A DNA stretch of 64,000 nt from Acinetobacter sp. Ac_5812 (GCF_013072695.1 NZ_LXUK01000001.1:413380-477379), one strand, 5' to 3'. Shown: positions 10,198-20,627, counted from the stretch's first letter. Notes: generated by a model from the sequence alone, not told the origin. Numbers and translations are program-made.

Positions 10198-11091
10198 ATG
10201 ACTCAGCTAGCACAGAATATTCAAGGCTCAATTGTCGCACTCGTCACCCCTATGTTTGAAGATGGTCGCGTAGATTGGAAGAGTCTTGAGAAGCTCGTTG
10301 AGTGGCACATCCAACAAGGTACACATAGTATTGTTGCTGTTGGCACAACGGGCGAAGCATCTACATTAAGCATGGAAGAGCACACACAAGTCATCAAAGA
10401 AGTGATTCGTGTAGCCAATAAACGCATTCCAATTATCGCGGGTACAGGTGCAAACTCAACACGCGAAGCCATCGAATTAACCAAAGCAGCCAAAGAACTC
10501 GGTGCAGATGCGGCATTGCTCGTGACACCATATTATAATAAACCCACACAAGAAGGCTTATATCAACACTACAAAGCAATTGCTGAAGCAGTTGATATTC
10601 CACAAATTCTTTATAATGTCCCAGGTCGTACTGGCGTCGATATGCAAAACGAAACCGTGATTCGTCTTGCCGATGTTAAAAACATTGTTGGGATTAAAGA
10701 TGCAACAGGTGATGTGCCCCGTGGTCAAGCCCTCATCGAAGGTCTAAATGATAAAATCGCAGTGTATTCAGGCGATGATGAAACTGCTTGGGAACTAATT
10801 TTGCTGGGTGCAAAAGGTAATATTTCGGTTACTGCTAACGTTGCACCAAAACAAATGAGCGAAGTTTGTGAAGCAGCTTTAGCTGGCGATCAAGCCAAAG
10901 CACAAAGTTTGAATCAACAAATTGCAAATCTACACAATATTTTGTTTTGCGAATCAAACCCAATTCCTGTGAAATGGGCGTTGCATGAGATGGGATACAT
11001 TAGTACAGGTCTACGCCTGCCTTTAACCGCTCTCGCAGAACAATATCGTGAACCGCTCCGCACAGATTTAAAAACTGCGGGCATTATTTAA
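10198..11091 (+). CDS. dapA: 4-hydroxy-tetrahydrodipicolinate synthase
   Basis: DapA condenses pyruvate with aspartate semialdehyde, the committed step to diaminopimelate and lysine. The TIM-barrel enzyme of 297 residues shows GTTGEASTL, TPYYNKPTQEG, the catalytic tyrosine in ILYNVPGRTG and the Schiff-base lysine in NIVGIKDATG. It is followed after 12 bp by a BamC-like lipoprotein gene and then purC, a gene order shared by many gammaproteobacteria. dapB, which uses its product, lies at 35.5-36.4 kb in this window. Confidence 0.97.
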   Translation: MTQLAQNIQGSIVALVTPMFEDGRVDWKSLEKLVEWHIQQGTHSIVAVGTTGEASTLSMEEHTQVIKEVIRVANKRIPIIAGTGANSTREAIELTKAAKELGADAALLVTPYYNKPTQEGLYQHYKAIAEAVDIPQILYNVPGRTGVDMQNETVIRLADVKNIVGIKDATGDVPRGQALIEGLNDKIAVYSGDDETAWELILLGAKGNISVTANVAPKQMSEVCEAALAGDQAKAQSLNQQIANLHNILFCESNPIPVKWALHEMGYISTGLRLPLTALAEQYREPLRTDLKTAGII

Positions 11092-11103
11092 TACGAGCAA
11101 TTT

Positions 11104-11709
11104 ATGATGCAATTACGTCTTGGTGTTGTCCTTGTCATTTCAGCTTTAAGTTTGGCTGGTTGTGGTCGTTTTGCCCTCAATAATCATTCTTTAGATTATA
11201 AAAAAGCGCAAGCGCTTGAACCACTCAAATTCCCTGAGAATGCAACGGTAAGACCATTCACGCCATTGTATCCAGCACCGACGGTTGATCCACTTGCGAT
11301 TCAACATGCGCCAACATTTGAGAGCAAGACTGGCAACCGTTATGCATTGCCTCGTCCAGAGTCAATGAAAACTGTAAGCAATAGCACTGAGGCGGCAGCA
11401 ACGACTTTAGGCCGTCCACAATTGGTGATGGATGGGAATAAAAACCCATTACTGAAAGTGGAAGGTCCAACAGCCACTGCTTGGCAATATGCCTTTGCAA
11501 CTGTGAGCAGCCTCAACTACAAAGTCATCTCTCAAGCAGATCATGGCTATGAAGCAACAATTAAGGTCGGTGAGCAAAACTACCTGTTGAAGCTTTCTGC
11601 GGTTGGCTCAAGCAATACTATTGCCCTCTTCAAACTCGACACGACTTTTGCAGAACCAGCGGTTGCAACTGAAGTGTTAGCCCAGATTTACCAAAATTGG
11701 CCAGCCTAG
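11104..11709 (+). CDS. bamC: Outer membrane assembly lipoprotein, BamC/NlpB-like
   Basis: A lipoprotein with an N-terminal signal ending in the lipobox LSLAGC (lipidated Cys at about residue 20), then a low-complexity stretch and a mixed alpha/beta C-terminal domain. At 201 residues it is shorter than E. coli BamC (about 344), so it probably holds only one of the two helix-grip domains. The call rests mainly on position: between dapA and purC is where the BamC gene (also called dapX) sits in gammaproteobacteria. In E. coli BamC is a non-essential part of the outer-membrane beta-barrel assembly machine. Confidence 0.75.
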   Translation: MMQLRLGVVLVISALSLAGCGRFALNNHSLDYKKAQALEPLKFPENATVRPFTPLYPAPTVDPLAIQHAPTFESKTGNRYALPRPESMKTVSNSTEAAATTLGRPQLVMDGNKNPLLKVEGPTATAWQYAFATVSSLNYKVISQADHGYEATIKVGEQNYLLKLSAVGSSNTIALFKLDTTFAEPAVATEVLAQIYQNWPA

Positions 11710-11744
11710 TCGTTTACTAGGCATTTTTTTCAAAAGGTTCCCCC

Positions 11745-12464
11745 ATGTTAAAACAAACCTTGCTCTATACTGGTAAAGCTAAATCTGTATACGAGACAGA
11801 TAACGCTGATCACCTGATTTTAGTCTTTCGTGATGATGCTTCGGCATTCAATGGCGAAAAAATCGAGCAACTCGATCGTAAGGGCAAGGTCAACAACCGT
11901 TTTAACGCCTTCATCATGGACAAATTAGCTGCTGCGGGTATCGAAACGCATTTTGAAAAATTGCTTTCTCCAACTGAAGTGCTGGTTAAAAAACTTCAGA
12001 TGATTCCAGTTGAATGCGTGATTCGTAACTATGCAGCGGGTTCATTGTGCCGTCGTTTAGGTGTTGAAGAAGGTAAGGAATTAACTCCGCCAACATTTGA
12101 ATTGTTCTTTAAAGATGATGCGCTTGGCGATCCTATGGTGAACGAATCTCAAGCAATTGCTTTAGGTTGGGCGACTGCTGAACAACTTGAAAAAATGAAA
12201 GAACTCACTTACCAAGTGAATGATGTGCTCAAAGCATTATTCGATGCAGGTAATATGATTCTGGTTGATTTCAAACTTGAATTCGGTGTGTTCCATGACC
12301 GTATCGTATTGGGTGATGAATTCTCTCCAGACGGTTGCCGTTTATGGGATAAAGACACCAAGAAAAAATTGGATAAAGACCGTTTCCGCCAAGGTTTAGG
12401 TGGTGTGGTTGAAGCTTATGAAGAAGTTGCTTCTCGTTTAGGTATTAACTTAGATGACATCTAA
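11745..12464 (+). CDS. purC: Phosphoribosylaminoimidazole-succinocarboxamide synthase
   Basis: PurC joins CAIR with aspartate using ATP to make SAICAR in purine synthesis. The 239-residue length is standard. Recognisable segments are [11 protein letters not shown] at the N-terminus, [34 protein letters not shown] and [12 protein letters not shown]. It follows the BamC-like gene by 35 bp and ends at a strong terminator, closing a dapA-bamC-purC unit. Confidence 0.98.
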   Translation: MLKQTLLYTGKAKSVYETDNADHLILVFRDDASAFNGEKIEQLDRKGKVNNRFNAFIMDKLAAAGIETHFEKLLSPTEVLVKKLQMIPVECVIRNYAAGSLCRRLGVEEGKELTPPTFELFFKDDALGDPMVNESQAIALGWATAEQLEKMKELTYQVNDVLKALFDAGNMILVDFKLEFGVFHDRIVLGDEFSPDGCRLWDKDTKKKLDKDRFRQGLGGVVEAYEEVASRLGINLDDI

Positions 12465-12485
12465 GTCTGACTAAACTTTTTGTTT

Positions 12486-12519
12486 CTAAAAAACCAGCCC
12501 AATCGGGCTGGTTTTTTTA
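12486..12519 (+). terminator. Rho-independent terminator after purC
   Basis: AAACCAGCCC-AATC-GGGCTGGTTT forms a G+C-rich stem followed by a T run. Confidence 0.92.
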
Positions 12520-12703
12520 TTTTCCATTCAAAAAAACGAACATCATTTTAAATATCAATACCATATAAATCATTCACTTAAAATCCATCAATTGAGCTTT
12601 GCAAATTTTTTTCTAACCTTATGTTTTTATATTGTTTTTGAAAATATTTTGATCCTCCTACCATGTTCACAAATGTTTACAAAACTTGAGTTAGAAGATC
12701 AAA

Positions 12704-15112
12704 ATGAATACTCCCCTTGTAAAAACTTTTCCTTTAAGTCTGAGTACTAGCCTGATTTTGCTTGCCCTGTATAGCAATGTACATGCCGCTGAGAACACGC
12801 CCATAGAGCCCGAACAAGTCAAAACGCTCGCGACCATTGTGGTCACAGGAACGCGGACCAACAATCGTTCACAAACAGAGTCCTTACAGCCAATTGATGT
12901 GATTAGTGCCAAAGAACTGACTGAACGCACGGGCTCCAATGAACTCGGGACAGCGCTGTCTCGAATTATTCCTTCAATTAACTTTCCACGCCCCACTGTA
13001 GTGGATGGAACCGAGCTGGTCCGTCCTGCCCAATTAAAAGGCCTTGCACCAGATCAGGTGCTGGTTTTAGTCAATGGCAAACGTCGTCACACAGGGGCTT
13101 TTATTAATCTCGGCGGTACCATTGGTCGAGGTTCTGCACCGACTGATTTAAATGCAATTCCGATCTCAGCGATTAGTCGTGTCGAAGTACTCCGCGAAGG
13201 TGCATCGGCTCGCTATGGCTCTGATGCGATTGCAGGGGTGATTAATATTATTTTGAAATCCAATCCAAAACATGGCGAAGCTGGGATTAAATATGGCATT
13301 TATAACAAGGGCGATGGCGAGCAAAAGCAATCTTTTGTTTCTGGTGGCACCCAACTGAATCATTATGGTTATGCGATTTTTTCAGGGGAGTGGCAGGATA
13401 GTCAAGCCACCAACCGTGCAGGTGCTGACCTACGTGATCCGAAATCAAACACCTATGGACAGCGTACTTTCCGTTTTGGCGACCCAGATTCCGATGAGGT
13501 CAAAGCAGCAGTGAATCTGGGTTATGACCTCAGTGATCATGCCGAGCTGTATTCTTTTGCGACCTATAGCCATCGTAATGCAGAAACTGCTGGATTCTAT
13601 CGTTTAAGCAATGCCTCCAATAATATTCCTGCCCTGTTTCCCAATGGCTATCTACCCATCATACAAGGTCAACTCGATGATTTTGCTGCGGTAGCAGGGA
13701 TCAAAGGCGATTGGTCTACGTGGCATTATGACGCATCGGTGAACTATGGTTTGAATCGTTACGATGTTGATACCAAAACCATTAATGTCGATCTCTATAA
13801 AGACACTGCCACCACGCCTTTCGGCTTCCAAAATGGCACACTGAAAAACGCACAAACGGTGGTGAATTTTGATGTTTCTCGAGCGTTTAATCTTGCAGCA
13901 CTCGCCAGCCCACTGAATGTTGCCTTTGGTACGCAATATTTGAATCAGAAATATCAAATCCAAGCGGGTGATCCAGCCTCCTATTATAAAAGTGGCTCTT
14001 CTGGATTAGCGGGCTTTCGCTCTGCCGATGCCGGTGAATGGTCTCGCGACAGTTATGCGGCTTATCTGGACTTAGAGGCCAATTTAACTGAAAAACTGTC
14101 TGCCTCTACAGCCTATCGCCATGAATATTACAATGATTTTGGTCATACCGATAATGCGTCATTGTCTTTGCGTTATGCGATTCATCCAGCGATTGCGCTA
14201 CGAGGTAGCGCCTCTACGGGTTTCCGAGCACCAAGTTTGGCTCAACAATATTTCACCCAAACCTCTTCGCAGCTGATCAATGGTCAATTTGCTGAAGCAG
14301 GCACCTTCCCCACCACGTCATACGTTGCTCAACTACTTGGTGCCGAACAACTTAAACCAGAGAAATCTAAAAACTATAGTGTGGGTTTGGTCTTAACACC
14401 TACAGATCAACTGTATGTGACTTTGGATGCTTATCAAATCGACATTGATAATCGGATTAGTCTGTCCTCCAATATCAATGCCAGCAGCGACAGCGTGCGC
14501 CAATACCTGAATTCAAAAGGAATCACCGACACCAACTTCAACACGATTCGTTATTTCAACAATGCCAGCGATACCCGCACACGCGGTGTTGACTTAGTTG
14601 CAACCTATAAATGGGCTGCATTGCCTTATGGTGAACTGAATACCTCACTGGCCTACAACTACAATAAAAATAAAGTAACCCACGTGGATGGAAATCCAGC
14701 CATCTTAGATGCGCTGGGCATTAACCTCACGCGTCTGGATCGTCGAGAGCAATACGGTTTATTGGCTGGTAGTACCCCTGAACATAAATTCAGTTTAGCG
14801 AATGACTATAAGCTTGGAAACTTCACTGTGAATACCAATGTCACACGTTATGGCAGCTTTAAAACCTTTAGTAATTCTGGCGAAGCCAAAGATCAAAAAT
14901 TCTCAGCCAAATGGTTACTCGATTTAGCACTGTCTTATCAATATCAAAACTGGAACTTCACCGTCGGTGGCGACAATATTACCGATGTATATCCTGATAA
15001 AGATGTCTACGATATCAACCAACCCACAGGCGGCAGCTTGCCTTATAGCCAGTTCTCGCCTTTTGGCTTTAATGGCGCGTTCTATTACGGCAAGATCAAT
15101 TATCGTTGGTAG
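12704..15112 (+). CDS. TonB-dependent outer membrane receptor
   Basis: An 802-residue receptor with a signal peptide (first about 29 residues, ending near NVHA-AE), a TonB-box region TLATIVVTGTRT, a plug domain (about 60-190) with VLVNGKRRH and EGASARYGSDAIAGVINI, and a 22-strand barrel ending in an aromatic-terminated strand (KINYRW). TonB-ExbBD in the inner membrane would energise uptake of a large substrate. The 240-base stretch upstream is very A+T rich and shows no clear Fur box, so iron uptake is not supported. It converges on a lipoprotein amidohydrolase gene, which may hint at a shared substrate. Substrate unknown. Confidence 0.92.
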   Translation: MNTPLVKTFPLSLSTSLILLALYSNVHAAENTPIEPEQVKTLATIVVTGTRTNNRSQTESLQPIDVISAKELTERTGSNELGTALSRIIPSINFPRPTVVDGTELVRPAQLKGLAPDQVLVLVNGKRRHTGAFINLGGTIGRGSAPTDLNAIPISAISRVEVLREGASARYGSDAIAGVINIILKSNPKHGEAGIKYGIYNKGDGEQKQSFVSGGTQLNHYGYAIFSGEWQDSQATNRAGADLRDPKSNTYGQRTFRFGDPDSDEVKAAVNLGYDLSDHAELYSFATYSHRNAETAGFYRLSNASNNIPALFPNGYLPIIQGQLDDFAAVAGIKGDWSTWHYDASVNYGLNRYDVDTKTINVDLYKDTATTPFGFQNGTLKNAQTVVNFDVSRAFNLAALASPLNVAFGTQYLNQKYQIQAGDPASYYKSGSSGLAGFRSADAGEWSRDSYAAYLDLEANLTEKLSASTAYRHEYYNDFGHTDNASLSLRYAIHPAIALRGSASTGFRAPSLAQQYFTQTSSQLINGQFAEAGTFPTTSYVAQLLGAEQLKPEKSKNYSVGLVLTPTDQLYVTLDAYQIDIDNRISLSSNINASSDSVRQYLNSKGITDTNFNTIRYFNNASDTRTRGVDLVATYKWAALPYGELNTSLAYNYNKNKVTHVDGNPAILDALGINLTRLDRREQYGLLAGSTPEHKFSLANDYKLGNFTVNTNVTRYGSFKTFSNSGEAKDQKFSAKWLLDLALSYQYQNWNFTVGGDNITDVYPDKDVYDINQPTGGSLPYSQFSPFGFNGAFYYGKINYRW

Positions 15113-15116
15113 TAAT

Positions 15117-15146
15117 CAAAAACCGAGCCTTCTGGCTCGGTTCTTA
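15117..15146. terminator. Hairpin between convergent TonB receptor and amidohydrolase genes
   Basis: AACCGAGCC-TTCT-GGCTCGGTT is a perfect stem followed by a T-rich stretch on the + strand, where the run is interrupted (CTTACTTT); on the other strand TTTTTGATTA follows. It probably serves both genes. Confidence 0.7.
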
Positions 15147-15148
15147 CT

Positions 15149-16888
15149 TTAATTCTGCGCGTTCTGATAAATCAGTTTACCTTCTTTATAAGTGGCCAAT
15201 ACCTTAATGTTTTTAATCTCACGACTTGGGACAGTCAACGGGTTCTGATTCAGAATGACTAAGTCAGCCAATTTACCTTGGCTTAAAGTACCCTTGGTCT
15301 GATCCTCAAAGTACTGATACGCCGCCCAATCTGTCATCGACTTTAATGCCAGATATGGGCTAATGCGCTCATCTGCACCCAAAACATAATTGCTCCGCGT
15401 TACTCGGTTCACGGTGGCATCGAGCATCATCATACTACTCGGTGGTACCACAGGTGCATCATGATGTTCGGTAAAGATCAGATGCTTTTTTAAAGCTGTT
15501 GCAGTTGGCGAAATATGGGCAGCTCGGGTTTCGCCTAAGGTTTGCTGACGATGCCAATCACCCCAATAAAAGGTATGCAACGAGAAGAACGAAGGAATAA
15601 TATCTAAGGCTTTGAGTTGATCCAGCTGATCATCACGGATGGTTTGCGAATGGATCAATACACTACGACGATCTGCCAGTCCTTGTTTTACTGTGGCATC
15701 TTTTACCGCCCCGATAAATTGATCAATCGCAGCATCACCATTGGCATGCGCAAGCACCTGCCAACCTTGCTTAAAAGCTAAATTGATATAGTCCTTGACT
15801 TGCTGATCATTACTCATGGCAGGATAGCCCTTGTAAGTCTTATCTTTACCTTCAGGCGGTACCAGATAAGGCTGGGTCAGCCAAGCAGTCTTGCCTTGAG
15901 GTGAGCCATCTAAACTGATTTTCACTCCACCAATACGAAAATGATGATCATACTGTCGCTGGCTACCTTGCTTGAGCATATAGTCTTGGCTGGTGGTGAT
16001 ATCAGGATAAGACACCACATCAATTGGCAGTCGATTCTGCTTGGCTAAAGCGTGCCACATTTCAGTGGTGCCCTGATCAGCCCGCCCTTCTTGTACCGTG
16101 GTAAAACCATTTTTAACATAGGCATCAATACCTTTTTCTGCAATTTGGAACATCACAGCAGGGGGTACATCTTTAAAAATTGAGCCAATTGCAGTAAATA
16201 AAGCGGATTCCTCTAACACACCATTCGGCACATTAGAACCCGCTTCACGGCGAATCACCCCACCCGCTGGATTCGGCGTATTTTGATTGATCTTCAGTAA
16301 TTCAAGAGCTTTATGATTGACTGATGCTAAATGCCCCGATTGATGCAAAATCATCACCGGTTGGTCTAGAGATACCCGATCTAGATCTGTTGCAGTCGGA
16401 TGACGCTGCTCATTCAGTTGCGCATCATCATAGCCATTACCCAAAATCCAGCCGCCCATAGTTTTAATCACGGATGGATTTTGAACTTTCCAACTATTCA
16501 GCACATTCACCAAAGAGTTGATATCTGAGACCTGACCATCAGGCGTGGGGTAGAGATTAGCCACCATTTGATGGAAACCAACCATATTCACATGACTATG
16601 CGCATCAATAAAGCTGGGCAATAAGGTTTTATTGTTTAGATCAATAGATTGGACTCTTTTATCCGCCAAGCTTTCAGCTTGCTGCTTTGAGCCCACAAAA
16701 CGGATTTTTCCATCCTTCACCAACAAGGCTTCTGCATATTCAGGACTACTGCCTGACATGGTCAGAATTGGGCCACCATAAAACAGTTGTTCTGTTGCAG
16801 TGACAGGCACTGCCGTAGTTGCACAGCCCACAACAGCCAGTGAAATAGAAGTGAATAAGGTGCAGTGTTTGAGATAAGTAGGGTTCAT
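15149..16888 (-). CDS. Amidohydrolase family lipoprotein (YtcJ-like)
   Basis: A 579-residue metal-dependent hydrolase of the YtcJ/Amidohydro_3 type. The N-terminus is a lipoprotein signal with a VVGC lipobox (Cys near residue 22), so it should be anchored in the envelope, which is unusual because most relatives are cytosolic. After a short beta-sandwich start comes FIDAHSHVNMV with the first metal-binding His-x-His; further ligand histidines lie in VLAHANGDAAID and VLIHSQTI, and the late LADLVILNQNP segment returns to the beta-sandwich. The natural substrate is not predictable. It converges on the TonB receptor gene. Confidence 0.88.
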   Translation of the reverse strand: MNPTYLKHCTLFTSISLAVVGCATTAVPVTATEQLFYGGPILTMSGSSPEYAEALLVKDGKIRFVGSKQQAESLADKRVQSIDLNNKTLLPSFIDAHSHVNMVGFHQMVANLYPTPDGQVSDINSLVNVLNSWKVQNPSVIKTMGGWILGNGYDDAQLNEQRHPTATDLDRVSLDQPVMILHQSGHLASVNHKALELLKINQNTPNPAGGVIRREAGSNVPNGVLEESALFTAIGSIFKDVPPAVMFQIAEKGIDAYVKNGFTTVQEGRADQGTTEMWHALAKQNRLPIDVVSYPDITTSQDYMLKQGSQRQYDHHFRIGGVKISLDGSPQGKTAWLTQPYLVPPEGKDKTYKGYPAMSNDQQVKDYINLAFKQGWQVLAHANGDAAIDQFIGAVKDATVKQGLADRRSVLIHSQTIRDDQLDQLKALDIIPSFFSLHTFYWGDWHRQQTLGETRAAHISPTATALKKHLIFTEHHDAPVVPPSSMMMLDATVNRVTRSNYVLGADERISPYLALKSMTDWAAYQYFEDQTKGTLSQGKLADLVILNQNPLTVPSREIKNIKVLATYKEGKLIYQNAQN

Positions 16889-17033
16889 GAATTAAAATCC
16901 ATATTTTTATTATGTCTTTTTTGATTAAAGCTGATTCCGCTGGTAATAGGAAGCATTCACTGATTATTTTTGTAATGTTTGGTCAAGTTCCGAGTAGCCC
17001 TACACAGGCTATGCACACGACTTAGTGCGAGGT

Positions 17034-18152
17034 TTAAAACATTTTTGCCAATTTATTCGAGATTTTAATCGCGGCATCATCGACATAACGGCTATAGGGT
17101 TGTGCCAAAATAATGCTCAGCAACACGATCAGTAAACTTGCCACTAATCCCGCATTGAGATAGGACAAGCCGCCTTGTACATATAAAAGATTAAACAATG
17201 GAATGCCCAAAGCGTACAGTACAGCAAGATGAATTAAATAAATTGAAAATGAGATTTTGCCTAAAAACACCAAAACAGATCGATCAAAAAACTGTGCTAG
17301 CCATTTGCCTTTAAGTACTGCATAAACAATGCAAAAACCGCCAATAAAGTTGAGGTAGTCATATGTTTGTTCACCTAAAAACTGGGTAAACAACTGATAG
17401 CTGGTACTACTGTTGTGTGCACCACACAAATATAAGCCCAATATAAACAGCACAACCGAAACGACAGTACTCAGCTCTACAGCATACAGAAACAGTCCCA
17501 TGCCCAAAATAAAACTGAGAAGACCCAACAACACGGTTTGCGAGATCATATATGCGGTCACAATGCTGATGATGAGAAATAGACCGCATAGAATTGGCAG
17601 CTTGCCATAAAAATAACAGGCCAGATAAATCACCAGTGACCCAAGCAACTCAATTTGCATGGTCCACAGCACCCAGTTATAGCTAGAATCGCCAAATAAG
17701 AATGCACCCATACTGCCTTCATACAAAGCGGTACCCAGTTGCGGATGTGGATTGGCCAGTGCGGCACCCCATTCGGAAACATGCGACACATCCACAGGCA
17801 CAAAACACACCAGATAAGCGATAATACAAGAGACAAAGGCAGGAATCGCCAAACGCGGATAACGCTTAATCAAAGAAGTTTTCAGTTGAGCCGCGGTATT
17901 GTGCTTTTTAAAACTGGATAATGTCAGTACAAAGCCACTTAAAACAAAGAACACAAAAACCGCACCTGTACCTGAATAAAAGAAGGCCAAAGGCGAGTGA
18001 TGTAACTGCGCAAAAAAATCATACTGCGGTACCGCACTGACATCAAAATGATGCAATTGCGGAAAAAAGGTCAGTGAGATATGTGACAACACAACGGCGA
18101 GACATGCCAAGCCTCGGATACTTTCCGCAGCATTAATTTTGTTTGTGGTCAT
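17034..18152 (-). CDS. Acyltransferase 3 family membrane protein (OafA/YrhL type)
   Basis: A 372-residue inner-membrane protein with about ten hydrophobic segments. The N-terminal RGLACLAVVLSHI carries the conserved Arg/His of acyltransferase 3 enzymes, and a second motif (FVFFVLSGFVLTL) follows. Such proteins move acetyl or other acyl groups onto envelope sugars or peptidoglycan. No glycan gene cluster is nearby, so the acceptor is unknown. It follows the EamA gene on the same strand after about 130 bases and may not be cotranscribed. Confidence 0.9.
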   Translation of the reverse strand: MTTNKINAAESIRGLACLAVVLSHISLTFFPQLHHFDVSAVPQYDFFAQLHHSPLAFFYSGTGAVFVFFVLSGFVLTLSSFKKHNTAAQLKTSLIKRYPRLAIPAFVSCIIAYLVCFVPVDVSHVSEWGAALANPHPQLGTALYEGSMGAFLFGDSSYNWVLWTMQIELLGSLVIYLACYFYGKLPILCGLFLIISIVTAYMISQTVLLGLLSFILGMGLFLYAVELSTVVSVVLFILGLYLCGAHNSSTSYQLFTQFLGEQTYDYLNFIGGFCIVYAVLKGKWLAQFFDRSVLVFLGKISFSIYLIHLAVLYALGIPLFNLLYVQGGLSYLNAGLVASLLIVLLSIILAQPYSRYVDDAAIKISNKLAKMF

Positions 18153-18279
18153 GATGGGGCTTGATCATCCTTGATAAGCGGGATGATGCGACCTTTTATC
18201 TGTAGTGTCTAGAGGTCACTTACAAAAATACAGTGACTGTCCAGCGCATCAGCAAGACCAAACAAAACCAGACAATGTT

Positions 18280-19164
18280 TTAGTATTTTTTCTGCGTTGC
18301 CACCCAGCATAGAATTGAACCTAAACACACCATAAATGCACCATACCAAAAAGAAAGGCCTAATGGCGTACTGAGTAGAATTGCCGAAAAAAAGGCAGAT
18401 AGAACTGGAATAAAATAGGATGCACCGGCCAATAGCGTCACATTGCCATGCAAAATTCCCACATTCCAAGCGGCATAACCAAAGCCCATTGCTGCTGCCG
18501 CAAAAAACAATGAAATTGAAGAAGACCAATCAAAATCAAATGTACCACCGCCCATCAATACATATTTAATCCAAAGCACCACCGAGACCAGAATAAAGAA
18601 TAGGGTGATGCCATTGGTTCCCTGTGCAATTCTCGCTGTGAGCGTACAGTAGGCAGCCCAGAGTAATGTTCCAATAAAGGCAAGCCCATAACTGAATGGA
18701 TTGTGCTGTATGTTTTGCAGCATACCAGCCAAATCAAAACCCTGCTCGCCACCGAGCACCCAACAGATCCCCAATATTGAAAGGATAAAGCCAGGAATAA
18801 TCAAGAAATTGGCTTTTTGCTGATTAAAAACAATGGCAGCCACCATGGTAAAGGTCGGCCATAAATAATTAACCATTCCCACTTCAATCGCCTGTCGATT
18901 ATTACTGCTATAGCCAATCGAAAGCGATAAACAAATTTCATAGGTAACAAATAGAAGACTGCCCCAGATCAAATAGGTTTTGGGAAAGCTTTTGAGGCTG
19001 GTCCAACCAACCGAGAAAAACAGAAAAATTGAGGCCAGTGTATAAATCAGTGCTGCACCGCCCACTGCGCCAAAATGACTACTCACATCCTTAATCAAGG
19101 CAACGATCAAACTCCAGAGCAAGATCGCGACCAATCCAATCAGTGTTGCTTTTTTTGCGTTCAT
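18280..19164 (-). CDS. yddG: EamA family exporter, YddG-like aromatic amino acid efflux
   Basis: A 294-residue drug/metabolite transporter with ten predicted membrane segments in two EamA repeats. The first repeat has LLWSLIVALIKDVSS and the region GMVNYLWPTFTMVAAIVF is characteristic of YddG, the E. coli exporter of aromatic amino acids and related compounds. The rarA gene lies upstream on the same strand with about 105 bases between. Family is firm; the exact substrate is inferred from similarity. Confidence 0.87.
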   Translation of the reverse strand: MNAKKATLIGLVAILLWSLIVALIKDVSSHFGAVGGAALIYTLASIFLFFSVGWTSLKSFPKTYLIWGSLLFVTYEICLSLSIGYSSNNRQAIEVGMVNYLWPTFTMVAAIVFNQQKANFLIIPGFILSILGICWVLGGEQGFDLAGMLQNIQHNPFSYGLAFIGTLLWAAYCTLTARIAQGTNGITLFFILVSVVLWIKYVLMGGGTFDFDWSSSISLFFAAAAMGFGYAAWNVGILHGNVTLLAGASYFIPVLSAFFSAILLSTPLGLSFWYGAFMVCLGSILCWVATQKKY

Positions 19165-19269
19165 TTTTATACAAATAGAATATTAAGGCCAAAGCAGAAT
19201 CTATCGATGTGATTCGGATTCTTGCTTTGGACAATTTTAAAATGATCGGTGAATTCACCGAGTTTTTGA

Positions 19270-20547
19270 TTACTGCTGCTGTTGTTCCTGTTGCCAACGG
19301 CGCTGCTGCAAACGTTCGCCTTCGACTTCACGCTTATTTAAGGCTCGCTCGTACAGCTTGGTACCGCGTAATTCTGGTGGCAAATAGTCCTGTAATACGA
19401 AGTGTTCAGGATAGTTGTGCGGATACAGATAATCCACGCCATAACCTTGCTGCTTCATCAATTTGGTTGGCGCATTGCGTAAGTGCAAAGGCACAGGCAA
19501 ATTTGCGGTTTTTTCTGCCAGCTCTAAGGCTTTGTTAATCGCAAGATAGGTACTATTACTTTTCGGGCTAGTGGCCAGATATACGGCACATTGTCCTAGA
19601 ATAATGCGCGCTTCAGGCATCCCCACTGCTTGGACTGAACGGAAACACTCTCCTGCCAGCAACAAGGCATTTGGATTGGAATTGCCAATATCTTCCGATG
19701 CGGCAATCAGCATACGACGCGCAATAAAGACCGGATCTTCGCCACCTTTCAGCATACGTGCCATCCAGTACAGCGTCGCATCTGGATCACTACCACGAAT
19801 CGATTTGATAAAAGCCGAAACCAGATCATAATGCTGCTCACCTGATTTGTCATAGCGTGCAATATTTTGCTGCGCGACTTTAACGACGATGGCATTAGTT
19901 ACGATATTTTCAACATCAGGTTCAAAAGTACTGGCAATCAAATCAATCAGATTGAGGGCTTTACGTGCATCACCTGCCGCAAACTGAATCAGCGCATCAT
20001 ATTCTTCAATCTGGATAAAACGTTCTTTTAAAAACTTATCCGTTTGAATCGCTTTATTCAGTAGGGTTTGAATCGCCTCAGCACTCAAATTATTTAGGGT
20101 ATACACCTGACAACGCGACAACAAGGCACTATTCACTTCAAAAGAAGGATTCTCTGTGGTTGCCCCAATCAAGGTGATTTTGCCTTTCTCAACCGCATTG
20201 AGTAAGGCGTCTTGCTGCGATTTATTGAAACGATGGATCTCGTCAATAAATACCACAGGGGTCAACAAGTCACCACTTTCCGCAATCACCTCACGGAGCT
20301 CTTTCACGCCTGTATTGAGTGCAGATAGGCTGATAAAAGGACGATCCACAGCCTGAGCCAATAACAATGCAATCGTGGTTTTCCCGACCCCTGGAGGCCC
20401 CCAAAAGATGATTGATGGCAAATGTCCCTGATCAATCATCTGACGTAAAGGGGCATTTTCACCCAGCAAATGATCTTGTCCAATAATTTCGGACAAGTCA
20501 CGTGGACGTAAACGTTCAGGTAAAGGAATATGCGTATCTGACATCAT
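19270..20547 (-). CDS. rarA: Replication-associated recombination protein RarA (MgsA)
   Basis: RarA is a AAA+ ATPase of the clamp-loader/RuvB group that acts at stalled replication forks. Walker A is WGPPGVGKTT (about residues 50-60), Walker B is VFIDEIHRFN, sensor 1 is IGATTENPSF, and the C-terminal MgsA domain (about 240-410) includes HLRNAPTKLMK. The protein ends in an unusually glutamine-rich tail (RRWQQEQQQQ). The start is GTG 20550, ATG 20547 or ATG 20544; all are in frame and none has a strong ribosome site. Confidence 0.95.
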   Translation of the reverse strand: MMSDTHIPLPERLRPRDLSEIIGQDHLLGENAPLRQMIDQGHLPSIIFWGPPGVGKTTIALLLAQAVDRPFISLSALNTGVKELREVIAESGDLLTPVVFIDEIHRFNKSQQDALLNAVEKGKITLIGATTENPSFEVNSALLSRCQVYTLNNLSAEAIQTLLNKAIQTDKFLKERFIQIEEYDALIQFAAGDARKALNLIDLIASTFEPDVENIVTNAIVVKVAQQNIARYDKSGEQHYDLVSAFIKSIRGSDPDATLYWMARMLKGGEDPVFIARRMLIAASEDIGNSNPNALLLAGECFRSVQAVGMPEARIILGQCAVYLATSPKSNSTYLAINKALELAEKTANLPVPLHLRNAPTKLMKQQGYGVDYLYPHNYPEHFVLQDYLPPELRGTKLYERALNKREVEGERLQQRRWQQEQQQQ

Positions 20548-20627
20548 CACTGGCTTTATGATCTTTTACCCTAGTCTATTGTGTCTGGCTCAAATCTACA
20601 ATTTGAATCTGCAATCACTGCGACATT

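Noticed and set aside
12520..12703. Fur box upstream of the TonB receptor
   Set aside because: A+T-rich sequence but no GATAATGATAATCATTATC-like symmetry.
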